64,000 bases of DNA from Komarekiella delphini-convector SJRDD-AB1 (lineage in GTDB: Bacteria; Cyanobacteriota; Cyanobacteriia; Cyanobacteriales; Nostocaceae), in contig NZ_VJXY01000003.1 of NCBI RefSeq assembly GCF_014831675.1, positions 1 through 64,000 of the forward strand, written 5' to 3'. The position numbers and the translations under genes are program-made. Each line of letters begins with the position of its first letter. The stretch's first letter is position 1. Shown here piece by piece: positions 1 through 8,261 of this stretch. The notes below the pieces were generated by a model, which was given only the letters and a program-made list of their open reading frames with translations, made no database searches and was not told the origin of the DNA.

Positions 1-93
1 AGTGAACCACGAGTCCGTAAACGCCGCCCAAAAGCTTACCCCTTAATGACCAAACCCCGGCATGAGTTACGCAAGCAATTGCAAACAGCTTAA
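1..93 (+). mobile_element. 3' end of an IS4-type transposase gene, cut by the window edge
   Basis: Frame 1 is open from base 1 to a TAA at 91-93 and encodes a basic tail containing RKRRPKAYPLMTKPRH. This arginine/lysine/proline-rich ending is typical of IS4-family DDE transposases in cyanobacteria. Only the last 30 residues lie in the window, so no catalytic residue can be seen. A methyltransferase fragment follows within about 80 bases, which suggests that the element landed in that gene and removed its 5' part. The family call rests on the tail alone. Confidence 0.5.
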
Positions 94-172
94 ACCACAA
101 GTGTTTCGGCTTTTCTTAGTGCCATTCCCCTGTAACACCATTTTGAGATCGCACTTCACAGATCACAAAGGC

Positions 173-385
173 TGCAACCGCAATAAATTCGCTGACATCT
201 GGTTGCCCGATGGTACGGTCAAATCCTTGTCAATTGCGGAAGCGGCGAAATTACAAGGATTTCCCGATTGGTACAAGTTCCCCCAAGAGGTAGCAACGGC
301 GGGGTCAATTATCGGCTATTCTGTACCTCCTAGCTTTGGGAGGGTAATGAGCGCTGCACTGGCTGCGGGTACTAAAACCGAATAA
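173..385 (+). pseudogene. C-terminal remnant of a C5 cytosine DNA methyltransferase
   Basis: The frame ending at TAA 383-385 encodes NKFADIWLPDG, then AAKLQGFPDWYKFP, then IIGYSVPPSFGRVM. These match the last conserved blocks (IX-X) of C5-cytosine methyltransferases, where LQGFPD and G(N)SVPP are hallmarks. Everything upstream, including the SAM-binding and catalytic PC motifs, is missing. The open frame extends back to an ATG at 62, but that part does not look like a methyltransferase and overlaps the transposase tail. The last 70 bases overlap the 3' end of the glycosidase on the other strand. The fragment cannot be an active enzyme. Confidence 0.7.
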
Positions 386-1686
386 TAGTTCCCGGATTTT
401 TGGATGTTTTCAAAGGAGCCAGGTGTCCACGAACCATCAGAGTTAACGCTACTGCCACCTAAAGTGATATTCGAGGTACTACTAAGCGACGGGGCACTTA
501 AACGCAAAGCTGATACTACAGTAATTCTGTCCTGGAGGTCAATTAAAACTTGGGCATTCTGTGTTTCATCCTTATTAATTAAAGTAAGCATCACGTTGTT
601 GTTCCATCCCAGCACAGCATATACTTTTAAGTTGAGAGTGTTTTGACTGATAGTTATAGGTAAAAAACGTCCCTGACTTGCAAGTTTAAAGAGTAGTATT
701 CCATAGTAAAGTGGTCGGGCGAAGAAATTTTTGTTAATCTCCTCTGCAATCGGTGTATAAAGTCCCAGACCACCACCGTGAAAATTTACGCCCATTGCTC
801 CGTTTTGCGCGAGAATAAACATAAAATCGGTTGCCCACAAAGCTGCCGCAAATACATTGCTGACACCTTCTTTCCCACCACTAAAAACAGAGTTACTCTC
901 AGTAATTCGATATTTCAAGCCCTGTTGTTGAGCAGCTATACGAAGGTTTTGAAGCAAATAGTCTAAACGTTGATCAGGACTCAACAAATTACTAATAGTT
1001 ACGGAAGGATTGTTTGGAGGCCCCTTTGGATAGTGATGCTGTGTTAGCAAGCTAATTCCAGAACCCATATCCTTTGCAAAAGGTACTGCCCATGTGCCGT
1101 AAACCGCAGTCGTACTTGGGCCGGAAATTGGTGCATCAGCAACACTATTTCTAATCGCATTCAAATAGGTGGTAAATTCTTGCCTGAACTCGTTATAACT
1201 ATATGTGGATGGACGCAATCCATTGCTACTATACAAATCAGGTTCGTTGCCAATTGCAAAGGATAGCAGCCTATCTGCGGCAACAAGAGCAACATATTCT
1301 GCTTGCAAGGCAGCAAACTTGGGTTCTGATTGTGCAAGATTGATTCCCAATATTACTTTCCAGTCAACTATGCGTGCAAAATCAAATAGGTTGTCAATAT
1401 CATTTTTTGTAATTATTTGCTTCTGGGTTGCTGATATTGCTTTGCTGCTATCAATCCAAAATGTGTTATCCACAGAATTCCCACCGATCCGCAGCACGCC
1501 TTTACTACTTAGTTGCTTGACAAAATTCCGCAATAGTATATTGTCAGTTCTAAAGAAAATAGATCTAGGCAATGTAGCTGCTTCGTAACTTAATCCTATA
1601 AAGTCAAATGGAATCGTGATGCCTGGTTGATTAGCATTGATAGTGACTATTGCTTGAACAGAAGTGTTGCTATTTGACAGTTCCAT
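316..1686 (-). CDS. Glycoside hydrolase family 79-like protein
   Basis: 456 residues, ATG start. The protein looks like a GH79 beta-glucuronidase/heparanase-type hydrolase with a TIM barrel followed by a beta-sandwich. LRIGGNSVDNTFW lies near residues 65-77. IGNEPDLY near 145-152 carries the likely acid/base Glu148. RITESNS near 260-266 carries the likely nucleophile Glu263. FHGGG, near residue 305, is also typical. No signal peptide is evident, since the N-terminus starts directly into the fold. Typical GH79 proteins are longer at the N-terminus, so either a secretion signal has been lost or the enzyme is cytoplasmic. The substrate cannot be told from the sequence. The 3' end overlaps a methyltransferase remnant on the plus strand by 70 bases. 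Confidence 0.75.
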   Translation of the reverse strand: MELSNSNTSVQAIVTINANQPGITIPFDFIGLSYEAATLPRSIFFRTDNILLRNFVKQLSSKGVLRIGGNSVDNTFWIDSSKAISATQKQIITKNDIDNLFDFARIVDWKVILGINLAQSEPKFAALQAEYVALVAADRLLSFAIGNEPDLYSSNGLRPSTYSYNEFRQEFTTYLNAIRNSVADAPISGPSTTAVYGTWAVPFAKDMGSGISLLTQHHYPKGPPNNPSVTISNLLSPDQRLDYLLQNLRIAAQQQGLKYRITESNSVFSGGKEGVSNVFAAALWATDFMFILAQNGAMGVNFHGGGLGLYTPIAEEINKNFFARPLYYGILLFKLASQGRFLPITISQNTLNLKVYAVLGWNNNVMLTLINKDETQNAQVLIDLQDRITVVSALRLSAPSLSSTSNITLGGSSVNSDGSWTPGSFENIQKSGNYYSVLVPAASAALITLPKLGGTE

Positions 1687-2121
1687 ATGATTTCAGTAGA
1701 TACAAAAAGAAATGGAAGTTAACAAAAGATTGAAGAATCAATTCGTCCGAATTCAGAAATCAGAACAAGAAGTTGGAGGATTTAGAGCCGCCCCTAATAG
1801 TAGACAGCTAAATTAAAAATTTAGCTCTTTTCTTAAACCCACTTATTCATCCGCCAGTGGTACAGAATTGATGCGCTCATTCTGACGACTGACGCCTTTA
1901 TTCTTTCTTGATAAGAGCTTCAGCCAACGTTCTTGGATCTGGCAATCAGCATTATTTATTGATTAATTGGAACTATATTAAGCTAATGAGCATTCCGCGT
2001 TGCATAGGATTAGGACTGTAGCTGTTTACTACAAGCAAATCATATTGGAAAAATAAATGACGATTAACTTGCTCACGTTCCTATACCGGATAAGCACAAG
2101 CGTATTGATAAGTTCGCTCTC

Positions 2122-2710
2122 ATACACTCTTTACTCAAGATACAAGCGTAATATCTGCCGAGGCAATTAAACTTATATATGCGCTCGCACTTGTAAAGTT
2201 ATACTACACATATTTACTTACACTCATATACTAGAGTACTTACAATTATTAGCTGACACTAATACTGTATTTTTGCTTTTAATCAAAGCTAGTGTCTTTT
2301 GCCGCTCAGTTCCCCTTTGTTTCCGCACGCGCCACACTGTAAATCTCTATCAAATACTTTTTTGAGTGCAAGAGTGACTTCAAGTCACTTTCATGCACTA
2401 TTTCTCAAACTTAAGCGTAATTTTTGCTAGTGCTACTCATCTCAATATGTGCAGTCGCACTTACTGAGGTCATACCAAATCTGTTTACTTGCACTGTTAC
2501 ACACAGCGCTTGCAATCAACCTGATAACGCTAACACTACATTTTAACTCTCACCAAAATTAGTGTTTTTTGCTGCTTAGTTCCCCTTTCCTTTAGCAAGC
2601 AATACACTGCAATTTAATACTAAATATTTTTTGGTAACGAACTTATGTATTTTCCAATTTAACACACTCTTTCCCAAAGTCAAGCATAATTTTCGCTAGC
2701 AATAGGTTAC
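2122..2710. repeat. Diverged tandem repeat, period about 267 bp, two full copies and the start of a third
   Basis: Copies begin near 2122, 2389 and 2661. Blocks recur in the same order: an A/T-rich CACTCTTT-CAAG-CGTAAT-TTGCTAG block (2128, 2394, 2664); a GTCGCACTT / CTCGCACTT block followed by a TTTACTTRCACT block (2180-2220, 2456-2492); a hairpin GACACTA..TAGTGTC (2255-2261 with 2290-2296), matched in copy 2 by AACACTA..TAGTGTT (2532-2538 with 2560-2566); and then GCYGCTYAGTTCCCCTTT (2301 and 2571). The outer hairpin pair has changed from G-C to A-T on both arms, as expected if the RNA fold is kept. No reading frame is shared by the copies, so structured RNA genes or a non-coding regulatory repeat are more likely than protein. 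Confidence 0.6.
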
Positions 2711-2753
2711 TGCTGTGGTGCTCAATGGTTAGAGCAAGAGTAAATTTATTTAT

Positions 2754-2816
2754 GCATGTTGTCCCCTAGATTAATCGAGGGGCGTGAAGGCTGCCTGATT
2801 TTTTGGGGGACAATGC
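2754..2816. repeat. Nested inverted repeat
   Basis: TTGTCCCC (2760-2767) and GGGGACAA (2807-2814) form an outer 8 bp inverted repeat. CCCCTAGATT / AATCGAGGGG (2764-2783) forms an inner hairpin with one mismatch. A run of six T precedes the right arm. It may be a small mobile-repeat remnant or a structured leader about 170 bases upstream of the histidine kinase. Confidence 0.4.
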
Positions 2817-2986
2817 GTCAACCAAGTTTCTTAATTTAATGTGTAGTTAAAAACTGGGTATAGCATAGATGTTCACCGAAAGCCGTGCAAACTGAGAGAC
2901 ATTACAAAGTTTTTTAAATTAGATCAAGTTAATAACCTAGCAACGACAGCTTAATTTATATTAATTTACATAAAAGTTAACCTATT

Positions 2987-4291
2987 GTGTATGTGAAATA
3001 TCCTGTTAGCGAGGATGATGTCCTGATTACTCAAGCGCTATTTGAGCGTTCACCCAGACCTCAAAACTTGCAAGCTGAAAATCAGGTACTACGGGCTTTA
3101 GGACGACAGTTGACTCAACCCCCGTTAGTGATACTCAAGCATCTGGTTGAAATTGCCCTAGACCTGTGTCAGGCAGGAACAGCAGAGGTTAGTTTAATCG
3201 AAGCAACACAAGATGGGGGAGAAGTTTTCCGCTGGGTAGCCTTGGCTGGAGCCTATGAGGAATATGAGGGAGGCACAGTTGAGCGCGACTTTAGCCCCTG
3301 CGGTGTTTGCCTGCGACGGGGAAAACCTCAACTTTTCTTTGAGCCGGGACGCTATTTTGCCGATTTGCAACAAGTCAAACCAGCGGTTGTGGAGACGTTA
3401 GTTGTGCCCTTAATGTTGGAGGAGCGAGCGCTAGGTACTATCTGGATTGTCTCACACGAAATTTCTCGGCAGTTCGATGAGGAAGACCTGCGGGTAATGA
3501 CGAGTGTGGCAGATTTTACCGCAGCCGCGCTCTACAGTGCCCAAGCTCGTCAGTCCGCTGTTGAATTGTCGCATCGTGAACAAGCAGCGCGTGCCCAAGC
3601 TGAGGCAGCCAGTCGAATCAAAGACGAGTTTCTCGCCATCCTCTCTCATGAACTGCGCTCTCCCCTAACTCCAATTCTGGTTGGGGCACAGCTTTTGCGG
3701 TCTCGAAAGTTCGATGCGAAAACAGATCGCCTCCTAGAAATGATTGAACACAGCGCTAAATTACAGACTCAGCTGATCCAAGACTTACTAGATGTATCTA
3801 GTATCATCCAGGGCAAGCTGAGTTTGAATGTTAAACCAGTTAATTTAGTTTCCGTGATTGAAAATGCACTCTTAATGATTCGTTTAGAAGCACAAGCCAA
3901 AACAATCCAAATTCAAACTTTTTTGAACTCAGCTCAATTTCAAATTCAAGGAGATTCAAACCGTTTACAACAAGTAGTTTTGAATTTGCTCTCAAATGCT
4001 GTGAAGTTTACCCCAGAAACAGGACAGATTACACTCAAGCTAGAATACTTTGACTGTTGGGCCCGAATAATGGTTCAAGATACAGGTATTGGCATCAGCC
4101 CCGACTTCCTCCCCTATGTTTTTAAACGCTTGAGTCAAGAAAGTAGCTCCACAACCAGGAAATTTGGCGGACTAGGACTTGGATTAGCCATAGTTAAATA
4201 TTTAACAGAAGCTCACGGTGGTTATGTACAAGTAGAAAGTCCAAAAGAGAATTTAGGTGGGCATTGTTGCATGAATACGGAGAAATGGTAA
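2987..4291 (+). CDS. GAF-domain sensor histidine kinase, 3' end truncated by an insertion sequence
   Basis: 434 residues, no membrane segment, so a soluble sensor. A GAF domain spans about residues 45-185. A short coiled coil follows, then the dimerisation domain with the phospho-accepting His221 in FLAILSHELRSPLTP. The ATPase domain has the N box around Asn337 (NLLSNAVKF), the G1 box DTGIGI (365-370) and the G2 box GGLGLGLA (394-401). The kinase sequence is normal to about residue 424. It then switches to the inverted-repeat end of an IS element, giving a spurious tail ending CCMNTEKW. The missing part would be the last ATPase strand and any receiver domain. The start is uncertain: GTG at 2987 is the first option. 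The signal sensed is unknown. Confidence 0.85.
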   Translation: MYVKYPVSEDDVLITQALFERSPRPQNLQAENQVLRALGRQLTQPPLVILKHLVEIALDLCQAGTAEVSLIEATQDGGEVFRWVALAGAYEEYEGGTVERDFSPCGVCLRRGKPQLFFEPGRYFADLQQVKPAVVETLVVPLMLEERALGTIWIVSHEISRQFDEEDLRVMTSVADFTAAALYSAQARQSAVELSHREQAARAQAEAASRIKDEFLAILSHELRSPLTPILVGAQLLRSRKFDAKTDRLLEMIEHSAKLQTQLIQDLLDVSSIIQGKLSLNVKPVNLVSVIENALLMIRLEAQAKTIQIQTFLNSAQFQIQGDSNRLQQVVLNLLSNAVKFTPETGQITLKLEYFDCWARIMVQDTGIGISPDFLPYVFKRLSQESSSTTRKFGGLGLGLAIVKYLTEAHGGYVQVESPKENLGGHCCMNTEKW

Positions 4292-5326
4292 ATTTTACTT
4301 ATTCCCTTGTACTCCCTGCCAGTTAAAACGTGAAAACCAAAGCGAAGTATAAAGTTGGTAACTGGAATGCTTATGATGCAGCACTCAAGCAGCGAGGCAG
4401 CATAACTTTTTGGGTGAATGAAGAGGTAATCGAGCAGTGGCACAACGAGCAGAAAACAGGAAACAAGGGAGCGTCAAATTATTACACTGATGTGGCGATT
4501 GCGACAATGGGGACAATCCAATCACTGTTTCATCTACCAGGAAGACAAACAGAAGGATTTTTGGAGTCACTGTTTATGCTCATGGGGATTGAGCTACAAG
4601 TACCAGATCACTCGACGTTATCGCGTCGTTTAAGTAAGCTGTCGATGAAACTGCCAGTAGTACCAAAAGACAATGGTGTTCATGTGGTAGTGGATTCAAC
4701 CGGGGTGAAAGTATATGGTGAAGGTGAATGGAAAGTACGTACACATGGGATGGGAAAACGACGGACGTGGCGCAAATTGCATTTAGGAGTCGACTCAGAA
4801 AGTGGAGAAATTCTGGCGGGGGTAGTAACTACTAATGATGTCGCAGATTGTGAAGTGCTGCCCGACTTATTAGAGCAGATTGATCAGCAGATAGAGCAAG
4901 TCTCTGGTGATGGTGGTTATGACACAAAAAACTGTTACGACATTATTACTGGACGGGGAGCAAAACCGACAATTCCACCTCGTAGCAATGCCAAAATTCA
5001 ACAACACTCAAACACTCAAGCACAGCCATCTCCAAGGGATGAGAATCTGTGTCGGATACACCAAGTTGGACGCAAGCAATGGAAGCAGGAGTCTGATTAT
5101 CATCGCCGTTCTTTGTCTGAGACTGCCATCTTTCGGCTCAAAACTATTTTTGGTGGTAAGTTAAGACGACGCTTTTTTGACAATCAAGTCGTCGAGTTAT
5201 TCTTGCAGTGTGCTGCGCTCAATCGCATGATTCATTTAGGTAAACCAGTTAGCTACAAAGTGGAAAATTAATTCGCCCTTCTATTGAGTGAAGTTTATCT
5301 TTTTTCCGTTTCATGCAACAAAGCCC
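4259..5326 (+). mobile_element. IS5-family (IS903-type) insertion sequence, 1068 bp
   Basis: The left end GGGCATTGTTGCATGAAT (from 4259) and the right end, read inwards as GGGCTTTGTTGCATGAAA (ending at 5326), form terminal inverted repeats with few mismatches around a single transposase gene. GGCTTTGTTG ends are typical of the IS903 group, which normally makes a 9 bp target duplication. The bases flanking this copy (ATTTAGGTG on the left, CTTTACGTC on the right) do not match. The left flank is a histidine kinase and the right flank is an IS630 transposase tail. The copy is therefore likely to have suffered an adjacent deletion or recombination after insertion. Confidence 0.85.
4330..5271 (+). 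CDS. IS5-family DDE transposase
   Basis: 313 residues, GTG start, full length for the group. The DDE triad is visible: Asp122 in VVVDSTGVK, Asp194 in SGDGGYD and Glu264 in RRSLSETAIFRLK with the usual Y-(2)-R-(3)-E-(6)-K spacing. The N-terminal part (YYTDVAIATMGTIQSLFHLPGR) is the DNA-binding region of the IS903 group. The frame is intact, so the protein may be active. It sits alone between the inverted repeats, as expected for a single-gene IS. Confidence 0.92.
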   Translation: MKTKAKYKVGNWNAYDAALKQRGSITFWVNEEVIEQWHNEQKTGNKGASNYYTDVAIATMGTIQSLFHLPGRQTEGFLESLFMLMGIELQVPDHSTLSRRLSKLSMKLPVVPKDNGVHVVVDSTGVKVYGEGEWKVRTHGMGKRRTWRKLHLGVDSESGEILAGVVTTNDVADCEVLPDLLEQIDQQIEQVSGDGGYDTKNCYDIITGRGAKPTIPPRSNAKIQQHSNTQAQPSPRDENLCRIHQVGRKQWKQESDYHRRSLSETAIFRLKTIFGGKLRRRFFDNQVVELFLQCAALNRMIHLGKPVSYKVEN

Positions 5327-5327
5327 T

Positions 5328-5456
5328 TTACGTCAAGAAATTAGTGCTTGGGAAAAGGAGCGTAACCAGCAGAAAGCTAAAATCGATTGGCGTTTTGCAG
5401 CTTCAGATGCCAGAGTGAAATTCCAACGGTTATATCCTAATTTACACCTGTCATAA
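5328..5456 (+). pseudogene. C-terminal remnant of an IS630-family transposase
   Basis: Directly after the right end of the IS903-type element, a frame without a start codon encodes LRQEISAWEKERNQQKAKI, then DWRFAASDARVKFQRLYP, then a stop at 5454-5456. The pattern (E-x-W-x-x-x-R-N-x-x-x-x-x-I-x-W-x-F-x-x-x-D-A-R-x-K-x-x-R-L-Y-P) is the end of IS630/Tc1-like transposases, which commonly stop at this point. All catalytic residues are missing. It records an older IS630 insertion at this locus. Confidence 0.75.
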
Positions 5457-5495
5457 TTTTCTTGGTTGACTACTAGTTTTTGAGTGCTTTTATTT

Positions 5496-6584
5496 CTAAT
5501 CTCTCACAGCTACTCTTTGACTAACCAATTCAGCTGCTAACTCTATTGCTGCTTTCATACTCGTAGCATCAGCAATTCCCCTACCTGCAATATCAAAAGC
5601 TGTTCCGTGATCTGGTGAAGTCCGAACGAAAGGCAGACCGATAGAAGTATTAACTGCCCGATCAAATGCCATCAACTTCACGGGAATTAAGCCTTGGTCG
5701 TGGTAAAGTGCCAGATAGGCATCAGCTGGATTTTGGATAACAGAATTTCCGTACCAAGCTTGACCAGGTTTAACCCACATCGTATCTGGTGGTATGGGCC
5801 CATCTAGCTGTAATTGTGGTCTATTTTGGCGCTCTTGCGTAATCCACGGAATTAACCAATCTTGTTCTTCACTTCCCAGTTGTCCCTGTTCGCCACTATG
5901 GGGATTTAAACCTGCGATCGCAATTCTCGCCTTTTCTATCCCAAAATCTTTCTCTAAACACTTCACCAGTAAATCTAATTTCTTTGTTAGCAGTTGTGGT
6001 GTCAGTGCATCTGCTACTTGACATAAAGGAATATGTGTGGTGGCAAGTAAAGTACGGAGTGTCCAGCCAGTATGGGGCGATCGCGCCACAAATAACATCC
6101 CAAAACGGTCAACACCTGACTTTTGTGCCAAAAGTTCTGTTTGCCCCGGATAATCGTACCCTGCGGCTTTCCAAGCAGATTTAGCTATGGGGCCTGTGAC
6201 AATCCCATCAAATTCCCCAGCGAGTGTTTGAGCGATCGCGTATTCCATGTAAGCAAAACTAGCTGCACCGCTTGCTGCATTACCTGTTCCTAAGAGAATT
6301 TGACTCTCAATCTTGCTGTCCAGCTGCACATCAATAACTGACAACTGGGCTGGATTTGCCAAAGGTGCTAAGTTTTTAGTTAAGTTTAGGTTGTCATAAA
6401 TCCGTGTCAACAAATCCCGGCTACCCACAACCTTTACATCACATTTTTGACTTATTTCCGGCTCTGCTAAGGCTTTCAAAATCACTTCTGGGCCAATCCC
6501 CGCCGGATCACCCAGCGTCAGCACCAAACGCGGGCGGTTCTCTTGAGGAAACTTTATTAAACTAGATTGATTAATTTGATACAT
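5496..6584 (-). CDS. pdxA: 4-hydroxythreonine-4-phosphate dehydrogenase
   Basis: 362 residues. PdxA oxidises 4-phosphohydroxy-L-threonine in the deoxyxylulose-5-phosphate-dependent route to pyridoxal phosphate. The N-terminal block [13 protein letters not shown] (near residues 22-34), GPIAKSAW and the C-terminal [12 protein letters not shown] with its metal-binding His are family hallmarks. [19 protein letters not shown] closes the active site. About 20 extra residues precede the conserved start, so initiation could be slightly further in. The gene diverges from petM, with 311 bases of hairpin-rich DNA between them. Confidence 0.95.
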   Translation of the reverse strand: MYQINQSSLIKFPQENRPRLVLTLGDPAGIGPEVILKALAEPEISQKCDVKVVGSRDLLTRIYDNLNLTKNLAPLANPAQLSVIDVQLDSKIESQILLGTGNAASGAASFAYMEYAIAQTLAGEFDGIVTGPIAKSAWKAAGYDYPGQTELLAQKSGVDRFGMLFVARSPHTGWTLRTLLATTHIPLCQVADALTPQLLTKKLDLLVKCLEKDFGIEKARIAIAGLNPHSGEQGQLGSEEQDWLIPWITQERQNRPQLQLDGPIPPDTMWVKPGQAWYGNSVIQNPADAYLALYHDQGLIPVKLMAFDRAVNTSIGLPFVRTSPDHGTAFDIAGRGIADATSMKAAIELAAELVSQRVAVRD

Positions 6585-6895
6585 ATAGTTTCTAGATTAT
6601 CAATTGATAAAAAGGCGTCGGGAAAATCCATTCCTTCTGGGAATGGGATGAAAGACGTCTTTTTAGGCCGTTGACAGTTGATGGTTGATGGTTAACAGTC
6701 AACCGTCAACGTGAAATCCCATCCCCTTTTAGGGGTGGAATGAGCTTAACCCATCTGCCCCTCTCTTCAGAGTAAGGATTACCTGCTAAACTAGTTTAAA
6801 ATTATTTACACAGGTCTAATCCTACAGCAACTATTGAAAAGCTTCTGGTAGACCTAATGTTTACACAAACCAATTTGCAAAGGAGAATCACATCA
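6585..6895. other. Divergent pdxA/petM intergenic region with hairpins
   Basis: AAAAAGGCGTC (about 6609) and GACGTCTTTTT (to about 6664) can pair around an inner TCCATTCC/GGAATGGGA stem. GTTGACAGTTGA and TCAACCGTCAAC (6671-6711) form a second, imperfect stem. CATCCCC-TTTTA-GGGGTG (about 6719-6737) is a third. These look like small Nostoc palindromic repeats. The promoters of both flanking genes must lie here, but I cannot place their boxes with confidence. Confidence 0.4.
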
Positions 6896-7000
6896 ATGGG
6901 CGGCGAAATTTTGAATGCGGCTCTGTTGTCCTTCGGTTTAATCTTCGTAGGCTGGGGTCTAGGCGCGTTATTACTTAAAATTCAAGGATCAGAAGAATAA
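6896..7000 (+). CDS. petM: Cytochrome b6f complex subunit PetM
   Basis: A 34-residue protein, [20 protein letters not shown] followed by [14 protein letters not shown]. PetM is a small subunit of the cytochrome b6f complex in the thylakoid membrane, with one membrane helix covering roughly residues 8-27. The length and the ending LLKIQGxEE are diagnostic. An AAAGGAG ribosome-binding site lies upstream (6879-6885). A strong terminator follows immediately. The location just upstream of ycf39 fits a photosynthetic neighbourhood. Confidence 0.95.
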   Translation: MGGEILNAALLSFGLIFVGWGLGALLLKIQGSEE

Positions 7001-7008
7001 TCCTTGCA

Positions 7009-7039
7009 ATCATCTGCTTTTGTAAGGGCAGATGATTTT
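7009..7039 (+). terminator. Rho-independent terminator of petM
   Basis: ATCATCTGC (7009-7017) pairs perfectly with GCAGATGAT (7028-7036), and the stem runs straight into TTTT. It begins nine bases after the petM stop codon. Confidence 0.88.
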
Positions 7040-7189
7040 CTCTGCCTAGCAAAATAGCTTGTCCGGCAACCGGACAATGCTTTTTTCGGTATATTAATTA
7101 ATTTTCTTAAAAATAATGTAAACTTTTGTTTACATAGGCTATTCTGATAACATTCTTTTCATAAAACATTAAGATTTATAACAATCCTC

Positions 7190-8173
7190 ATGACATTATT
7201 AATCGTCGGTGCCACTGGCACCTTGGGAAGACAAGTGGCTCGTCGTGCGATCGATGAGGGGTACAAGGTTCGCTGTCTTGTCCGAAGTGCCAGAAAAGCC
7301 GCCTTTCTCAAAGAATGGGGCGCAGAACTCGTATCGGGCGATTTGTGTTACCCTCAGTCGTTAGCGCAAGCATTGGAAGGTGTAACCGCAGTTATTGATG
7401 CTGCAACATCTCGTCCCACAGATTCACTAAGTATTAAACAAGTGGACTGGGATGGTAAAGTAGCATTAATTCAAGCAGCAAAAGCTGCGGGTGTAGAACG
7501 TTTTATCTTTTTTTCAATTCTGAATGCTGACAAGTACCCAGAAGTGCCACTGATGGAAATTAAGCGGTGTACAGAACTCTTTTTGGCTGAGTCTGGCTTA
7601 AATTACACCATCTTACGGCTGGCTGGCTTTATGCAAGGATTAATCGGTCAATACGGAATTCCCATTTTAGAAGGACAACCGGTTTGGGTAACTGGTGCTT
7701 CTTCTCCCGTTGCTTACATGGATACTCAAGACGTTGCTAAGTTTGCTATCCGCGCATTGAGTTTACCAGAAACAGAAAACCAAGCTTTCCCCTTAGTCGG
7801 CACTCGTGCATGGAGCGCAGAGGAAATCATTAGTCTGTGCGAACGCTTATCTGGAAAAGAAGCCAGGGTAACACGGATGCCAATAAACTTACTACGTACT
7901 GTGCGGGGCTTCATGCGATTCTTTCAGTGGGGATGGAACGTGTCAGACAGACTAGCGTTTACAGAAGTATTGGCTAGTGGTCAACCATTAAATGCCTCAA
8001 TGGATGAAGTATACACAGTCTTTGGGTTAGAGCAACAACAAACCACAACCCTAGAAAGCTATCTACAAGAGTATTTCAGCCGAATTATGAAAAAACTTAA
8101 AGAATTAGACTACGAGAAAAATAAAACCAAAAAGCAGAAAACCAAAAAGACTCCCTTTAAGCAGTCGTCATAG
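7190..8173 (+). CDS. ycf39: Ycf39-type NmrA-like SDR, photosystem II assembly factor
   Basis: 327 residues. An atypical short-chain dehydrogenase with the NAD(P)-binding motif GATGTLG at residues 7-13. Family members (Ycf39/HCF244) help insert chlorophyll into, and assemble, the photosystem II D1 protein at the thylakoid. The blocks VRSARKAAFLKEWGAELV and PVAYMDTQDVAKFA match the cyanobacterial family. The C-terminus ends in a lysine-rich tail (residues about 305-325, KNKTKKQKTKKT), which looks like a species-specific extension. It lies 190 bases after petM, beyond a terminator, so it is probably transcribed on its own. Confidence 0.92.
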   Translation: MTLLIVGATGTLGRQVARRAIDEGYKVRCLVRSARKAAFLKEWGAELVSGDLCYPQSLAQALEGVTAVIDAATSRPTDSLSIKQVDWDGKVALIQAAKAAGVERFIFFSILNADKYPEVPLMEIKRCTELFLAESGLNYTILRLAGFMQGLIGQYGIPILEGQPVWVTGASSPVAYMDTQDVAKFAIRALSLPETENQAFPLVGTRAWSAEEIISLCERLSGKEARVTRMPINLLRTVRGFMRFFQWGWNVSDRLAFTEVLASGQPLNASMDEVYTVFGLEQQQTTTLESYLQEYFSRIMKKLKELDYEKNKTKKQKTKKTPFKQSS

Positions 8174-8261
8174 TGAATACGTTTTTGACTAATGACTACG
8201 ATGTCAAAAATGTGTAAGGATTACATAAGACAGAGCATCGCCTAAAATTGGATATTTGAAT

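Larger units (their letters stand above)
1687..2986. other. 1.3 kb non-coding stretch
   Basis: I found no credible gene here on either strand. The stretch holds a diverged tandem repeat with conserved hairpins (2122-2710) and a nested inverted repeat at 2754-2816, both listed separately. 1687-2120 shows nothing else I can name. A D-arm-like string near 2718-2735 is not followed by the rest of a tRNA. Confidence 0.6.

Noticed and set aside
2714-2740. tRNA D-arm-like string GCTCAATGGTTAGAGC
   Set aside because: No acceptor stem, anticodon arm or GGTTCGAATCC-type T arm follows within tRNA distance, so it is not a tRNA gene and at most a fragment.
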